Assembly (NCBI GenBank): GCA_032358165.1
Contig: JAALGY010000051.1
Span: 124,001-188,000, forward strand
Direction of reading: 5' to 3'
Source: Diplosphaera chodatii
Taxonomy: Eukaryota > Chlorophyta > Trebouxiophyceae > Prasiolales > Stichococcaceae
DNA: 64,000 bases
A program made the translations under genes and the position numbers. Below the pieces are notes generated by a model that worked only from the letters and a program-made list of their open reading frames with translations, was not told the DNA's origin and ran no database searches. Position 1 is the stretch's first letter. Every line of letters begins with the position of its first letter. Positions 49,543 through 60,300 of this stretch are shown in pieces.

Positions 49543-52063
49543 CCACTGACCACGCCGGCGGCAATGGGAGGCTGTGCTGCGGCTGCATGTTCCGCCAGCT
49601 GCAGGCCTGCAGCGGCAGGCGGGTGGCGGCAGGCAGCGGCGGGCACATAGATAAGTGCATGCGGTCGGGCTTAGAAATACCAGGAGCTGCAGCAGGCATT
49701 AGGTGCTGACCAGACTCTGCGCGACATGATGGGTGAGACTGCTGTTATGGGAAGATATGCGGTGTCCAGTTCACCACAAGCGCAGCGTCAGATGGAAATC
49801 TGCAGACCGTGGGCGTGACATGCACCACAGCACAGCCACACATACGGCTGCAGGATGGTGGTACCAAAGGACATCAGATGCAACGAAGATGGGGCCGTCC
49901 CGTCTTTCGCCCCATCACCCACTGCCGTGCAGCAGTGTACTGGCAGTGTACCACAGAGTGGCGGGAACAGGGGATGCTGTCGGGCTGCCGACAGCCGCCA
50001 AACAGGCGCTTTTGACACGGCATTGCACGGTGTACCCGATCTGGGAGCACAATCTGCCTGCGGCGCACCACAAAGGCCACGCCGCATGCCAAAAGTGCTG
50101 GCGATTGAGGCGGCGGCAGACGTCATCAGCAGTAGCGTGTCGTCGGGGCCTGCAAGGTCATTGCACATAGTACCCATCCTGCGGCGGAGCGCAGGGGTGC
50201 AGGACCGGCGCTAAGCTGTCTCAGAGGTGGGTTAGGCCAGTCAGCGGGCGCTTACGCCGTGCGGCGGTCGGGGGAATCGCCCGTGCACATACAGCAAGCT
50301 GGAACGTCGGTGGGCCTGGCCCCGCTGGTTCTTGGCGTCCACAGCGGCTTGATCCTGGTGCAATCTATGTGAAGATGCGGTCAGGAGGCCGGGGCAAAGC
50401 GTTAGGGCCAGGCAGAGATGGGACGATACCTGCAGGGCGAATCTGACGGGTTATCGGCGCGGTCGCTAGGTCCTCTGGTCCGCGGCAAGCGCGCCCGCCG
50501 CCGCTCGATGCTAGACGACTTTGAAGACTTCCGAATAGGCTCAACAAGGCGGCCAGCCCTGCGGCCGTGCGGGGGGCCACGTCGGGTAGCGTGACATCTG
50601 GCGACCTTTATGGCACTACACTTTCCGCCGCCGCCACGACCCAGTGCATCCGTACAGCCCAATCGCACGCCGTCCAGGAGGTCTTGGCCGCCCGCGACCG
50701 TCATCGTGGACGTTATTGGGGTGCATGTTGCTTGCATCAGTGATCAGACCTCGGTAGCAGACATGTGAGAACAGGTGGCACTTATGAACTGTGCCGTTAA
50801 AGCCGGCGCACAAGCGGTATCTGACGCACATCCCCCGGTCTGAGCCGCGATACATCTTTCAGACGAGCTCATAGATAGACGGCCGGGGCCCTGGACCCTG
50901 CTTTTCAGTACTGCGATGCTTGAGAGTTGGCCCTCCTGCGTTGCGTGCTCAGCTGTCACATGTGCCCGGAGCCCGATGCCGGATTGAATGTCTGACTGAT
51001 GGTCAGATGGTACGGACCACAGCGCGTTTCCGCATGGCCAGCAGGCCATCTACCTGCTGGGCAACACGTTGATCAATGTCCGACCACAACATAACATGCG
51101 GGACACACAAGTAGGAAACAAGGGCCTTGTCAGCAGATGCATTCCGGAGCTGCAACAGGGAGTGAAGGATGGCTTCTTGCAGTGCAGGCGGCAGCCACGG
51201 CGCTGGCTGGAGCGCGCTACCAGGGCGCGCCGCCGTAATGCAGCCTCTCCGCCGCCCCACCCTGAGGTGCGAAGTCGCCCCAAATTGCAGGGCATCAATC
51301 TTGTGATGTGCTCCACCCACAACGTTCTCAGGCCGTTGGTACGCGCCGGGACTGTGTCTGCTGGGCTGGCTGCGCACTGGCTGGGGGTTCCCACTCGAAC
51401 AGTTGCCTTTCATGGGGACCGGGACGTCCTACGAGGCAGTTTACGGACGCAGCGGAAGTAACATTGCTACATCCACAGAAGGACGACCTTCAAGCTTGCC
51501 ACCTCGCACACAACAGCGATTGCTTCGCGCAGCGCAACCGGCCGAGTGCGTGTGCTCACCAGCTGCTGTCAGCGCACTCTGGCCCGTGTACGCCGCGGAA
51601 AGTTCTTTGCTGCACCATTACGCATCATATTCTATCAGCTCAGCATTTTGCACCCAGCCCAGGACGCCTGCGGTGGCCAAGCCCGGCGCCCCGCCATTGC
51701 GGCGGGGACTCATGGGCTGTTGATTGCCTGACAAGGCTCATCGGTGGGCTGGCCGTCCCTGCCGTGCGATGCCGTGCAGTGCGAGGCCGTCCCACAGTTC
51801 GTGCATGTCTTCTTGACATTTGCCCTGATCGGCTGGGCGGCATGTGGACCCCCCTCCGCCGATGTGTTGCCGTTGTTAATTCACTTTGGCTCAGGTGACA
51901 GGCGGGTGTGACAGGCTGTTGTGTGATTTGTTAGCCTGCGGCATAGGGCACTTCAGCCGTTAAGATGTCACGTGTGCCAAGTTCCGAGGTGCTGATCGTG
52001 CAGGTGCGCGGCGCGCCCCGCCGCTGACGCCGGGCGGGCGCAGCGGCGGCAGAGGCGCGGCTG
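49543..52063. other. 2.5 kb without a supportable gene
   Basis: From about 50.2 to 51.9 kb the TGCATG/CTGCAG-rich texture of the rest of the window is weaker. A 136-codon minus-strand frame at 51003-51413 (WSDIDQRVAQQVDGLLAMR) is the longest, but no splice chain or family supports it. A decayed mobile element is possible; I found no terminal repeats. The kinase promoter lies at the right end. Confidence 0.45.
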
Positions 52064-55000
52064 ATGGCGGCCGCCGCCACCATGCCGTGGCCGCAGCAGC
52101 TGTTCGGCTGTTTTGGCAACAGGGCTGTGGCTTCACCCCCGGCGCCATCACCGCCCGCGGTGCAGCGGGAGGACTCAGCGCACGAGCAGCACAACGGCGG
52201 CAGCGGCGGCATGCAGAGCAGCGACAAGTCGTCCTCGGAGGCCAGCAGCGATGGGCCCGGCGCGAGGCTGGCGCTGTCGGAGCCCCCAGCCCAGCCTGCT
52301 TCCTCGCATCCCACCAGCTGCACGCGCTCGGCGAGCATTCAGGTACCGCGGCCGGACCGCCGCACTGCTGCAGCTGCCCCGGAGCAGGAGCCCTGCAGCA
52401 GGCAGCGCAGCAGCCGGCCCAGGAGCGGCGATCGGGCGGGCGGCGCCCATCGAGCGGTGCTGGAGGACTGGCACCGGCTGAAGCGCTTCGCCTTCGTGTC
52501 CGACATCTGCAGCAACGCCGCGGCGGGGACGACCACCAAGCTCATGCTCAATCGGTGAGAGGAAGATCTCCTATGTATCCATCCTCTCGCCGCGTCCCCC
52601 GCTCTATCGCAGATAGAACAACGGGTTGGGGGGGGGGGGGGGGGTTCCTGTACGAGCGCCGAAATCTTGGCTGCCTGCTGACGACGCCCCGCTCAAAGTT
52701 CACCTAGACCTGCAGCTGTGCATGCTGCTGCCTGTGCACGGTGGCGGCACTGCAGGCGGGCCGGGTCTGGCCAGGATAGGAGGCGGGCCGTTACGCGTCG
52801 CATTCCGATCAAGTGCCACAGCCGTTACCGCTCGTGACTGACACCCTACACTGACTCAGGCCCCCTCGCAGCGGGCAGCGCCACGAACCGCCCGCAACAG
52901 TGCCTGAGTGACCCGTGTACCAGCTGATTCGGGCCTGCGCGGTTGCTGGACGGGCCTGTTGAGCTGCAGCATCCCAAACCTCACGTGACCTAAACAGCCG
53001 TTGCAAACCCCGCAGGAAGACGGAGGAGCTGGTCAGCGTCAAGTTCCTGGATCGGCGACGGGGCGCCGTCGACGCCGCAACGCAGGGGGAGCTGCTGAAC
53101 CACCGGCGGCTGCACTGCGCGCATGTGGCCCGGCTGAAGGAGGTCAGTGGGGCTGCAGCAGCAAGTTCCTGTTGCAATTGGTGTCCCCTCATCACCGCAA
53201 CTCTGCTACGCTAGTGTTGTTCTGGACACAGCTCAGTGGCTGGGCAGCCTGCCACCAGTGAAGGCAGCTGTACTGGCGGTCTGGCGCACACGATGAGGCG
53301 CTGCGGACATCAACTGCAGCATAAGATCGCGAACCTATCTGCCTGTCGCTGTCGTGCACACGACCCGTGTTCAGGTGTTGGATTAACCCCTGCTGGCTGC
53401 TGCCCAGCCGACACAAACCTCGTAGTCTGCAGGCGTTGCCATGATGCTGACCCTGTGCCTCTGCTGTGCTTTGACACGCATGCGCGCCTGCTGCCGCAGA
53501 CCTTCATCACGGAGAACTACCTGGCGGTGGTGACGGAGCACGCCCCAGGGGGGCCGCTGCACCACAGGGTGGCGCAGGTCGGGCGGCTGCGGGAGGACGA
53601 GGCCCGCACCTACTTCCGGCAGCTGGTGGCGGCCCTCGCGCACTGCCACGGCCAGGTGAGAGTCCCTACACGGCCCGCCTAGGCTTCGCTGCTGGCAAGG
53701 AAGCTGGCGGTGCTGTTGATGGCCTGACAGTGGCAGGCCTGGTCGGATGGCTGCTGCCCTGCATGTGCACCGACTTGAGAAGGGGGAGCCTGTGCCAACA
53801 GTGTCCTCGCAACTAGGGCGGACCAGGCACCACCAGCAGCGGCGGCGGCAGCAGCAGCGGCAGCGGCAGCAGCAGCGGCAGCAACAGTTTCCATCACATC
53901 ACACTCTCTCATGCTCCCAGGCACGCACTGCCGACCGTTGCTGCTGCAGGGTGTGTACCACCGGGACCTGCAGCTGAGCGCGGTGCGGCTGGACGCGTGC
54001 GGCGGGGTGGTGCTGACGGACTTTGGCTACGAGGCCGCCAAGCTGTCGGGCAGCGGGGAGCACGCGGACGTGCGGGACCGGTCGGCCACGCCCGCCTTCA
54101 CCCCCCCTGAAGTGCTGCTGGGCCATAGCATCGTCAACGCCTCCTACGACGGCGAGTCGCTGGGTGAGGCTTCAAACTGTGCAGCAGGACGCCCAAGCGG
54201 AACATCACGAGCGAACCTATTCCTGCAGATCTCAATGGTACTACCAGTGCATTGTGTACTACATGGCAAGCTGTACTATCTGCACGAGGGATCTCAATGG
54301 AGGTTGCCTCGCACAGCTGGTGTACGTGATATGCTGTGCTGGCCCCATCTGTGGTACCACATGGCCCTCGCCCTGTTGTACACAGGTTGGTTGGTTGCCA
54401 ACAGTGCAACAGCTTCGCCCGGCATCATTCTCAAGCTCGATGCCTGGCTGTGCACTGCACCGGCTCAGTGGCGCTGCAGCAGCGCACCGCAGTCCCCGAC
54501 GCAGCAGGCTGCCCAGACGCAGTCATCATTGAGCATTGAGCAATGATTGTGTCACACCTCCATATCTCATGCGCCGCAGATGTGTGGGCGGCGGGCGTCA
54601 TCCTGTACGTTATGGTGTTTGGCGGCTTCCCCTTCGAGGAGCCCAGCCGCAGCACCCCGCGCCGCAACCACAACATCATCAAGCGCCTCGTGCGGGTGCG
54701 CATTGTGCGTAGCATCCCTAGATCTGTCACCTCATACTGTGGCGGTCTGCCATCGTCACTGCTGCCGCCGGCCTGCCTGTGTGCCCTGCTCACTGCAGCC
54801 AACATGGCAAGCAGCGCACAGCTTGCCCTGACAAAAAGTGCTGGTCTGCATGGGCGGCATCCAACCCACTGCTGTGCATCTTCTGTCATTGCTTGCCTTT
54901 CAGGGAGCACGCTCTGCAAAGATGTCTGCTCACGAGTGCTGCTCCCACCTGCTGCTTCCGTGCTGCGCAGCTGGACTACCGCTTCCCCAGCAGCGTGCCG

Positions 55001-56083
55001 GTCAGCCCGCAGCTGAAGGAGCTGCTGCGCGCGGTGTTTGTGAAGTCGCGGGAAGCGCGCATCGGCCTCGCCGAGCTGGCGGCCCACCCTTGGGTGACTG
55101 CCGACGGGGAGCTGCCGCCCATTGCCACCACGCAAACGCCGGCAGGTGGGGCTGGTTTTCCTGCCGCTGTGCAGCTGCCTGTTCCCCATTCAAGCAGACC
55201 CATGCCTGCTGATACTCTATGAGGCGTCGCTTTCAAGGGCTGTTAGCCTTCTGTCCGCATTGAGTGTCGGGATGTGCACAGCAGTGTCTAGCAACACGAG
55301 GTAGCGTCCAATGGCCTGTGAATGATGCGCTGCAGGCACGCCACGGGAGTTTCGGAGCCCCTCGGTCGACTGGCAGGGCGGGCTGCTCGCGCCCCTGGGC
55401 CGCGGCGCCAGCACCGACCTTGGCCAGGTATCCAGCAACTGCTGAAGCTATGTGGTGCTAATCTCTGACTCAGGCACATGGGGTACCATCCATTGGGGTG
55501 TACTTCCAGCGGTGCTGTGCAGAGTTGCAGCGTCGAGAGAGTAGTGGTGATAATGTGCAAGTGCGGAAAGGCCCAGCACCTGGTTGGCGTACCCTGCATT
55601 TGCTTTCCTTCTTCTCCACAGGTGCCGGATTCGCCGGCCGCCAGCGTGCGGGCGTCACAAAGCGGCAGCGGCGGGCTGTTTGGCGCCTTCCGCCGGGACA
55701 AGTCGCAAACGGAGGGCGACATTGCCGGTGCGGATCCCACTGCTGTAGTGGTGACGTCCCGATGCCATGTTCAAGAGCCTCGATCCGAGCAGAGTGCAGA
55801 CTGTACAGTTGCGCGGCACGCTATAGGCGCGTGATACACTGTGCACTGTCAGCATGGGTTCAGCCTGCCTTGGTTGCACAGCTTGGCATGAAACCATCTG
55901 GCAGGGGAGCAGCAATTGCAACGAGTAGTGACCACTTGCAGCACACCATCAGCAGGCAGCGCAGACAGCTGCAGCAGTGGCGATGCTGTCTGGGCGAACT
56001 GAACTGAACGTGCTGCGAACTGAATGTGCTGCTTCTCTGCCTGCGCAGCGATTGTCAAGAAGGCGCTCGTGCGGCCCAGCTGA
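52064..56083 (+). CDS. SnRK2-like protein kinase, probable pseudokinase
   Basis: Nine exons in phase: 52064-52554, 53016-53142, 53500-53655, 53950-54163, 54580-54695, 54971-55145, 55336-55427, 55622-55727, 56049-56083. After a Ser/Pro/Ala-rich leader of about 135 residues, the kinase fold follows SnRK2 closely: KTEELVSVKFLDRR (beta-3 Lys kept), GELLNHRRLHCAHVARLKEV, EDEARTYFRQLVAALAHCHG, VYHRDLQLSAVRLD, LTDFGYEAAKLS, FTPPEVLLG, DVWAAGVILYVMVFGGFPFE, LKELLRAVFVKSREARIG and HPWV. The glycine loop of SnRK2 (GSGNFG) is replaced by CSNAAAG. The catalytic loop HRDLKLEN reads HRDLQLSA, so the Lys and the Mg-binding Asn are gone, and APE reads PPE. HRD Asp and DFG remain. SnRK2 kinases act in osmotic-stress signalling; this one may be a scaffold or a very weak enzyme. 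The tail ends AIVKKALVRPS. Confidence 0.87.
52628..52644 (+). repeat. Run of 17 G in a kinase intron
   Basis: An uninterrupted G homopolymer lies about 75 bases after the first donor. It could form a quadruplex in the pre-mRNA, or could be partly an assembly artefact in length. Confidence 0.8.
53834..53890 (+). repeat. CAG/CGG trinucleotide tract in a kinase intron
   Basis: About 55 bases of CAGCAGCGG-type triplets lie in the intron before the catalytic-loop exon (53950). It reads as Gln/Arg or Ala runs in spurious frames. Confidence 0.8.
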
Positions 56084-56901
56084 CGGGCGCACATCTAGCA
56101 GCAGCAGGAAGCAGCGTGGCCGCCTCATCAAAGAGGCTGTGCCGTGCACCCTGCAGCAGCACGGCTGCCAGCTGCAACAGCGCCGCCTGGGGCGGGAGCC
56201 GTGGGCTGTCGGTGTCATGGGGGTTCCTTATCAGGTGCTATTTGCTGAGGCATCAGGCTAGGCATGCCACCGCCGCAGCTTTCACAGCCCGCCATGAAGC
56301 GGCGCCAGCATGCCACAGCTTGCGTCACAGCGGGCAAGCAGAGATGGCTGCACCGCCCCAAACCAGAGCATGGTGGCGCACATGTCAGAGCACCGCCGGC
56401 CAGCACTGCAGCCACGGCGACAGCTGTCACGAATTTTGCCCAATGGACAGACCAGGGGCGCGTCTCTCCATTGAGCAAGACCGCCGCCGTCTCGTCATCG
56501 GGTTATCGTTGCCCTACTACCACAAGCCCGCAGGCTTTACAGCGCCCTGCGGCTTGCATTCAGAGCAGCATTGCGCTGCACGCGCCATCGCCTCGTCATC
56601 CACTCACCGAGTGGGTCGGAAACGTTCGAGTTGTGTGGTAACATTGAAACTGGTTTCCCTGTTGACACTGATCATTCTTTTCTTGGTTTTGATGGCCATT
56701 GGGCTTTCAGTATGGCGAGTTCACCCCAACAAGCAGCTGCGTTGCACCCTCGATCAGTCCTCGCATCTTTGTTTCGTCTCCATCACCTACATGTTCAGGT
56801 TTCAGTCAGCCTTTTGCTTTGGCAGCGTTGCTGCAGCACTGCTTCTCCGGCTGCCTCTTTCTGTGTAGGTACCACGCAGGTATTGTTAGCGTGTATGCAA
56901 A

Positions 56902-56906
56902 TGTAA
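56902..56906 (+). terminator. Possible poly(A) signal TGTAA of the kinase gene
   Basis: TGTAA on the plus strand, about 820 bases after the kinase stop codon, within the AT-richer part of the interval. Motif only. Confidence 0.3.
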
Positions 56907-57173
56907 TCAGCAGCCGGCACCACTTCTGCAAGCACCACGTACCGGATGGCTGTGCACGCTGCGACATTCAACCCTTGCATCTCAGATGAGTGTGTTGCTG
57001 CACAATGCTACACTTCTGGCCATCCGTCATGGCTTCATGGTCTGCTGTCTGAACATCGCACACACGAGATGCATCTAAGAGGCTGCATCGGCACTGCACC
57101 AAGCGATGCACCCGCTCTATGCTGCCCATGCATCCTGCCAGATGCACAAACCTCGCGGCTGCACTGGACCCAC

Positions 57174-57208
57174 CCAAGGGGTATAAAGAGTCTCTTTATA
57201 CCCCTTGG
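57174..57208. repeat. Perfect 17-bp inverted repeat with 1-base centre
   Basis: The left arm is CCAAGGGGTATAAAGAG and the right arm is its exact reverse complement, separated by a single T. It lies about 135 bases after the SET-gene stop codon, so it probably falls in that 3' UTR. Each arm contains TATAAA. Confidence 0.95.
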
Positions 57209-57343
57209 ACCCGCCCCTGCTTGCACCAGCTAGGCAGGCTGCATCAGCAGGACTGGCGCTGGTTCCTCAGTGTGTACTGCGGTGGTGAGCAGCGGGCGGC
57301 AAAGACAGCAGCAGCCGCTGCGTCGCAGCCCAGCTGGACACCT

Positions 57344-60300
57344 CTAGAGCTCGTCGTGCTGCTCCCTGCTGCCGCGAGCTGCCACGCCGCCGTCTGCTGC
57401 TCCGCCGCCGTCCGGTAGATCGGGTGGCGCCTGCAGAGCACACACAGCATCGCAACCGGGACAGCGCAGCACAACTGCTCGTCGCCCGAGGCACAGGACA
57501 GGACGCAGGTCTGCTGGGTGACTGTTGGACAACCGCAGTAGCCTGCCAAGCACCAGTGGCCTCCCAGCATCCTGAAACGTATGGCCTGCTTCCCGGAAGC
57601 ACGTGGTCTGGGAATGGCCTGCCATGACGACGCTCAGCGGTCGTCCTGCGCTCGGGGCACCCACCTCTGCCGCTGAGACCGCTGTGTCGCCGCCGCCTCC
57701 AGACGGCTCCCCAGACTCCGAGGCGCCTTGCTGGGACTGGCCGCCAGGCGCCGGCGGCCAGTAGTTGGGGTTCACCGGCCACACCTGCACGCGACGACGG
57801 GGCCAGGCCTCTGTTTGAGCACGCGTGCCACGCCGCCGCCATGGGCAGCAGACCAGCAGTGGCATGACAGACCGCCGATCGCGTCGCGTGAAACCAGGTG
57901 GACAGCTTTGAGGTCATGGGTTTAAACCCTAAACCCTAAACCCATGTCCGCAGCAGGCGCACATCGTGGTGCGCCGCCAGCGTGGCCGACAGCTGCGCGA
58001 TGGCGGCCAGCAGCGCGCGCTTGCGGGACACCCGCCACCGCAGCACCATGTGCAGCCCGCACTGGCCCGCCTCGTCTGCATTGCAAGCGCTAAGTCACTG
58101 CAGGGACCGCTGCGTCTGCCGCCAGTGTGTCATTGCTCCACCACAAGCCGGCCAGTCAGCAGCATGTGATCCTCCCCGCAGGAGCATGCTGCTGTCACCG
58201 CACCGCTTCAACCCAACACGCCTCAGCAGTGCTGGACCAATGGCAGTGCATGAAGAGCAGTAACGCGACTGCACATCATATGGAGGACAATTTCACCTGT
58301 CTCCGCCAGCAGTTCCTGGTCCTGCTCCAGCGTCGTCGGCAGCCCGGCGTAGATACCCGCCAGCCGCTGAAGCTCCGCCTCTGTCGTCCAGTTGCCCTCC
58401 GGGTTGCCTGTCGGTTGAAGGAACGAGGCTGAACGTTCATTTGCAGTGGTGCATCATGAACCTCTACACACCGCCAAGCTGCCTGCGGCAGGTGCTGGCT
58501 GCGGTGCCCAAGCACATCAACGTCCCTGCCATGAGTGCTGACGCTTGGCATGTGCACACTGCGCTTTGGGCGCTGATGCACAGGGACTGTGTCAATGTCA
58601 CGTGGCGCCACGGCTGCAGTGCAGGCGCAGCAAAGCACGCGCGGTGCGGCGGCCGCACCGTAGTCTGGCTCCAGGGTGGGCGTGACGGGGTACGCGTGCT
58701 GCGGCTGCTGCACCTCACCAAAGCCGTCCGGCAGGTCGCAGGTGGACATGATGGGCGGCTCCCGCCCCGGCACGAACCCGTACACCAGCATCGCCATGTC
58801 GGGGCGGTGCAGGTAACCGGAGCCGTAGTTGTTCGTCACCTGCCGGGCAGGCGCGACAACCATACAGCGTGCCCATACACACAGAGCGAAGTACACGAAT
58901 ATGCACCGGATGCCAGAATTTGCAATAGGCACTTGCATCAGTTCCTCGGCTTGCTTGTGGCTTGGACATGCTGTCAGAATTCGCTGCAAAGGGCACCAGA
59001 GGCAGCTGACAGCCGTCTCGTGGTGCGCGTATGGCTGTGATCTCGCAAACACAGATGTGGTGGTTGGCCAGCTTGGTGGAGGCGCCGCTGGCGTCAGGGT
59101 GCTGCACCTCCGCAACACGGACGTTCACATTGAAACTGTCGTAGATTCACCTCCTCGCCCTTGCGGATGGGGCGCTTCGCCAGCATGGTGAAGGTGCCCC
59201 CTGCGTCCGGGTACTGCACCTCCGCATTGCTGCCCAGATCGTCCGGCCCCGCCAGCCCTGCAGCAGAGGGTGGAGCGCACGGCAACGGTCAGTGCTTGAA
59301 GGTGCTGCCCACAGTGCTCAGGGTAAACAGTGAGCCGGTCCTGCTGAGCAGAGCAGTATCCGCGACGCGCACCGCTGCGGCGACTGCTTTGGGGGTGTAG
59401 GCAAATGCAGGCTGCGGTGGCGGGTGCTACTGCTGTGCCTCTGAGCTCTGCAGCAGTGCCTCTGCTCGGGCAGCAGCATAGGCCTACAGCACAGGCCTAT
59501 CCGGTTCACACACCCTTGTCGGCGCAGTTGGCCATGTCGAAGATGGGCAGCAGCTGCATGTAGTCCTTGTCGTTGTTCGGGCGCGACGGGTAGCCATACA
59601 TCCGCGTCGCGACCTGCACACAGAGCATCAATGCCCTAAGTCTCTGACAGGGTCACAGCTATGGCCCCTGGCTGCTGATAAGATGTGAAGCCTGCACCAG
59701 CGGCATCACGAGCTCGCCGTGAGCGTCCAGCACAAACTTCAGCCGCACAAGCCGTCACACACTGTGTCAAGTCAATGGCCAAGCGCAGAGCAGCCACTCG
59801 CCTGAGCGCTACCCTACCTGATACACACAGTGGCTGACAACGTGCATGCACGCTCTGCTGACAGGCGAGACACAGCAGTATGAAGTGAACAGCGCACGCA
59901 GCCGACGACGTGCTTGAAGGCGCCCAGGGGCATGCATATGGACGTGCCGTTTTCGTCCGGCCGGCCGTCGTTGAACCCCGCCTCGCCCCACGCGGCCTCC
60001 GCCGCCCAGATGCGCCCCGTCACGATGTTCTCCTGCGGGTGAGTCAAGCCAAACTTTGGAGCCTTTGCAGGACATGCGTTCTGCACCACCTGTTGCCCAG
60101 CAGCGCCGTTATGCATGGACACAGGGCGGGCGCCACAGTGCACGTGGGCGACGGGGTACCCAATCCTCGGACACACAGGGCAGTCTGCACTGCCATGCAA
60201 GTGCCAGCAACTCCCCCTGCTGCTCATGCATCAATGCAGCATCGAGGTTGCAGGGACCACCTGACAATAATGATGCTGCCGAACGCACTTGCCACCGCCC

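Larger units (their letters stand above)
56084..57343. other. Convergent 3' region between the kinase and SET genes
   Basis: Both neighbours end here. No coding exon is supported; open frames are short. The region is less GC-rich from 56.6 to 56.9 kb. It holds the perfect palindrome at 57174-57208. Confidence 0.6.

Noticed and set aside
51003..51413. Minus-strand 136-codon frame with a faint resemblance to tRNA isopentenyltransferase (QRVAQQVDGLLAMRKR)
   Set aside because: No P-loop, no flanking exons and no other family motif; the likeness is too short.
57941..57963. SET protein ending at the TAG formed by the telomeric repeat (…LLRTWV stop)
   Set aside because: A GTGCGC donor just before it, and phase-matched exons at 57665-57784 and 57344-57430 ending in HDEL, make a longer protein more likely; kept as an alternative.
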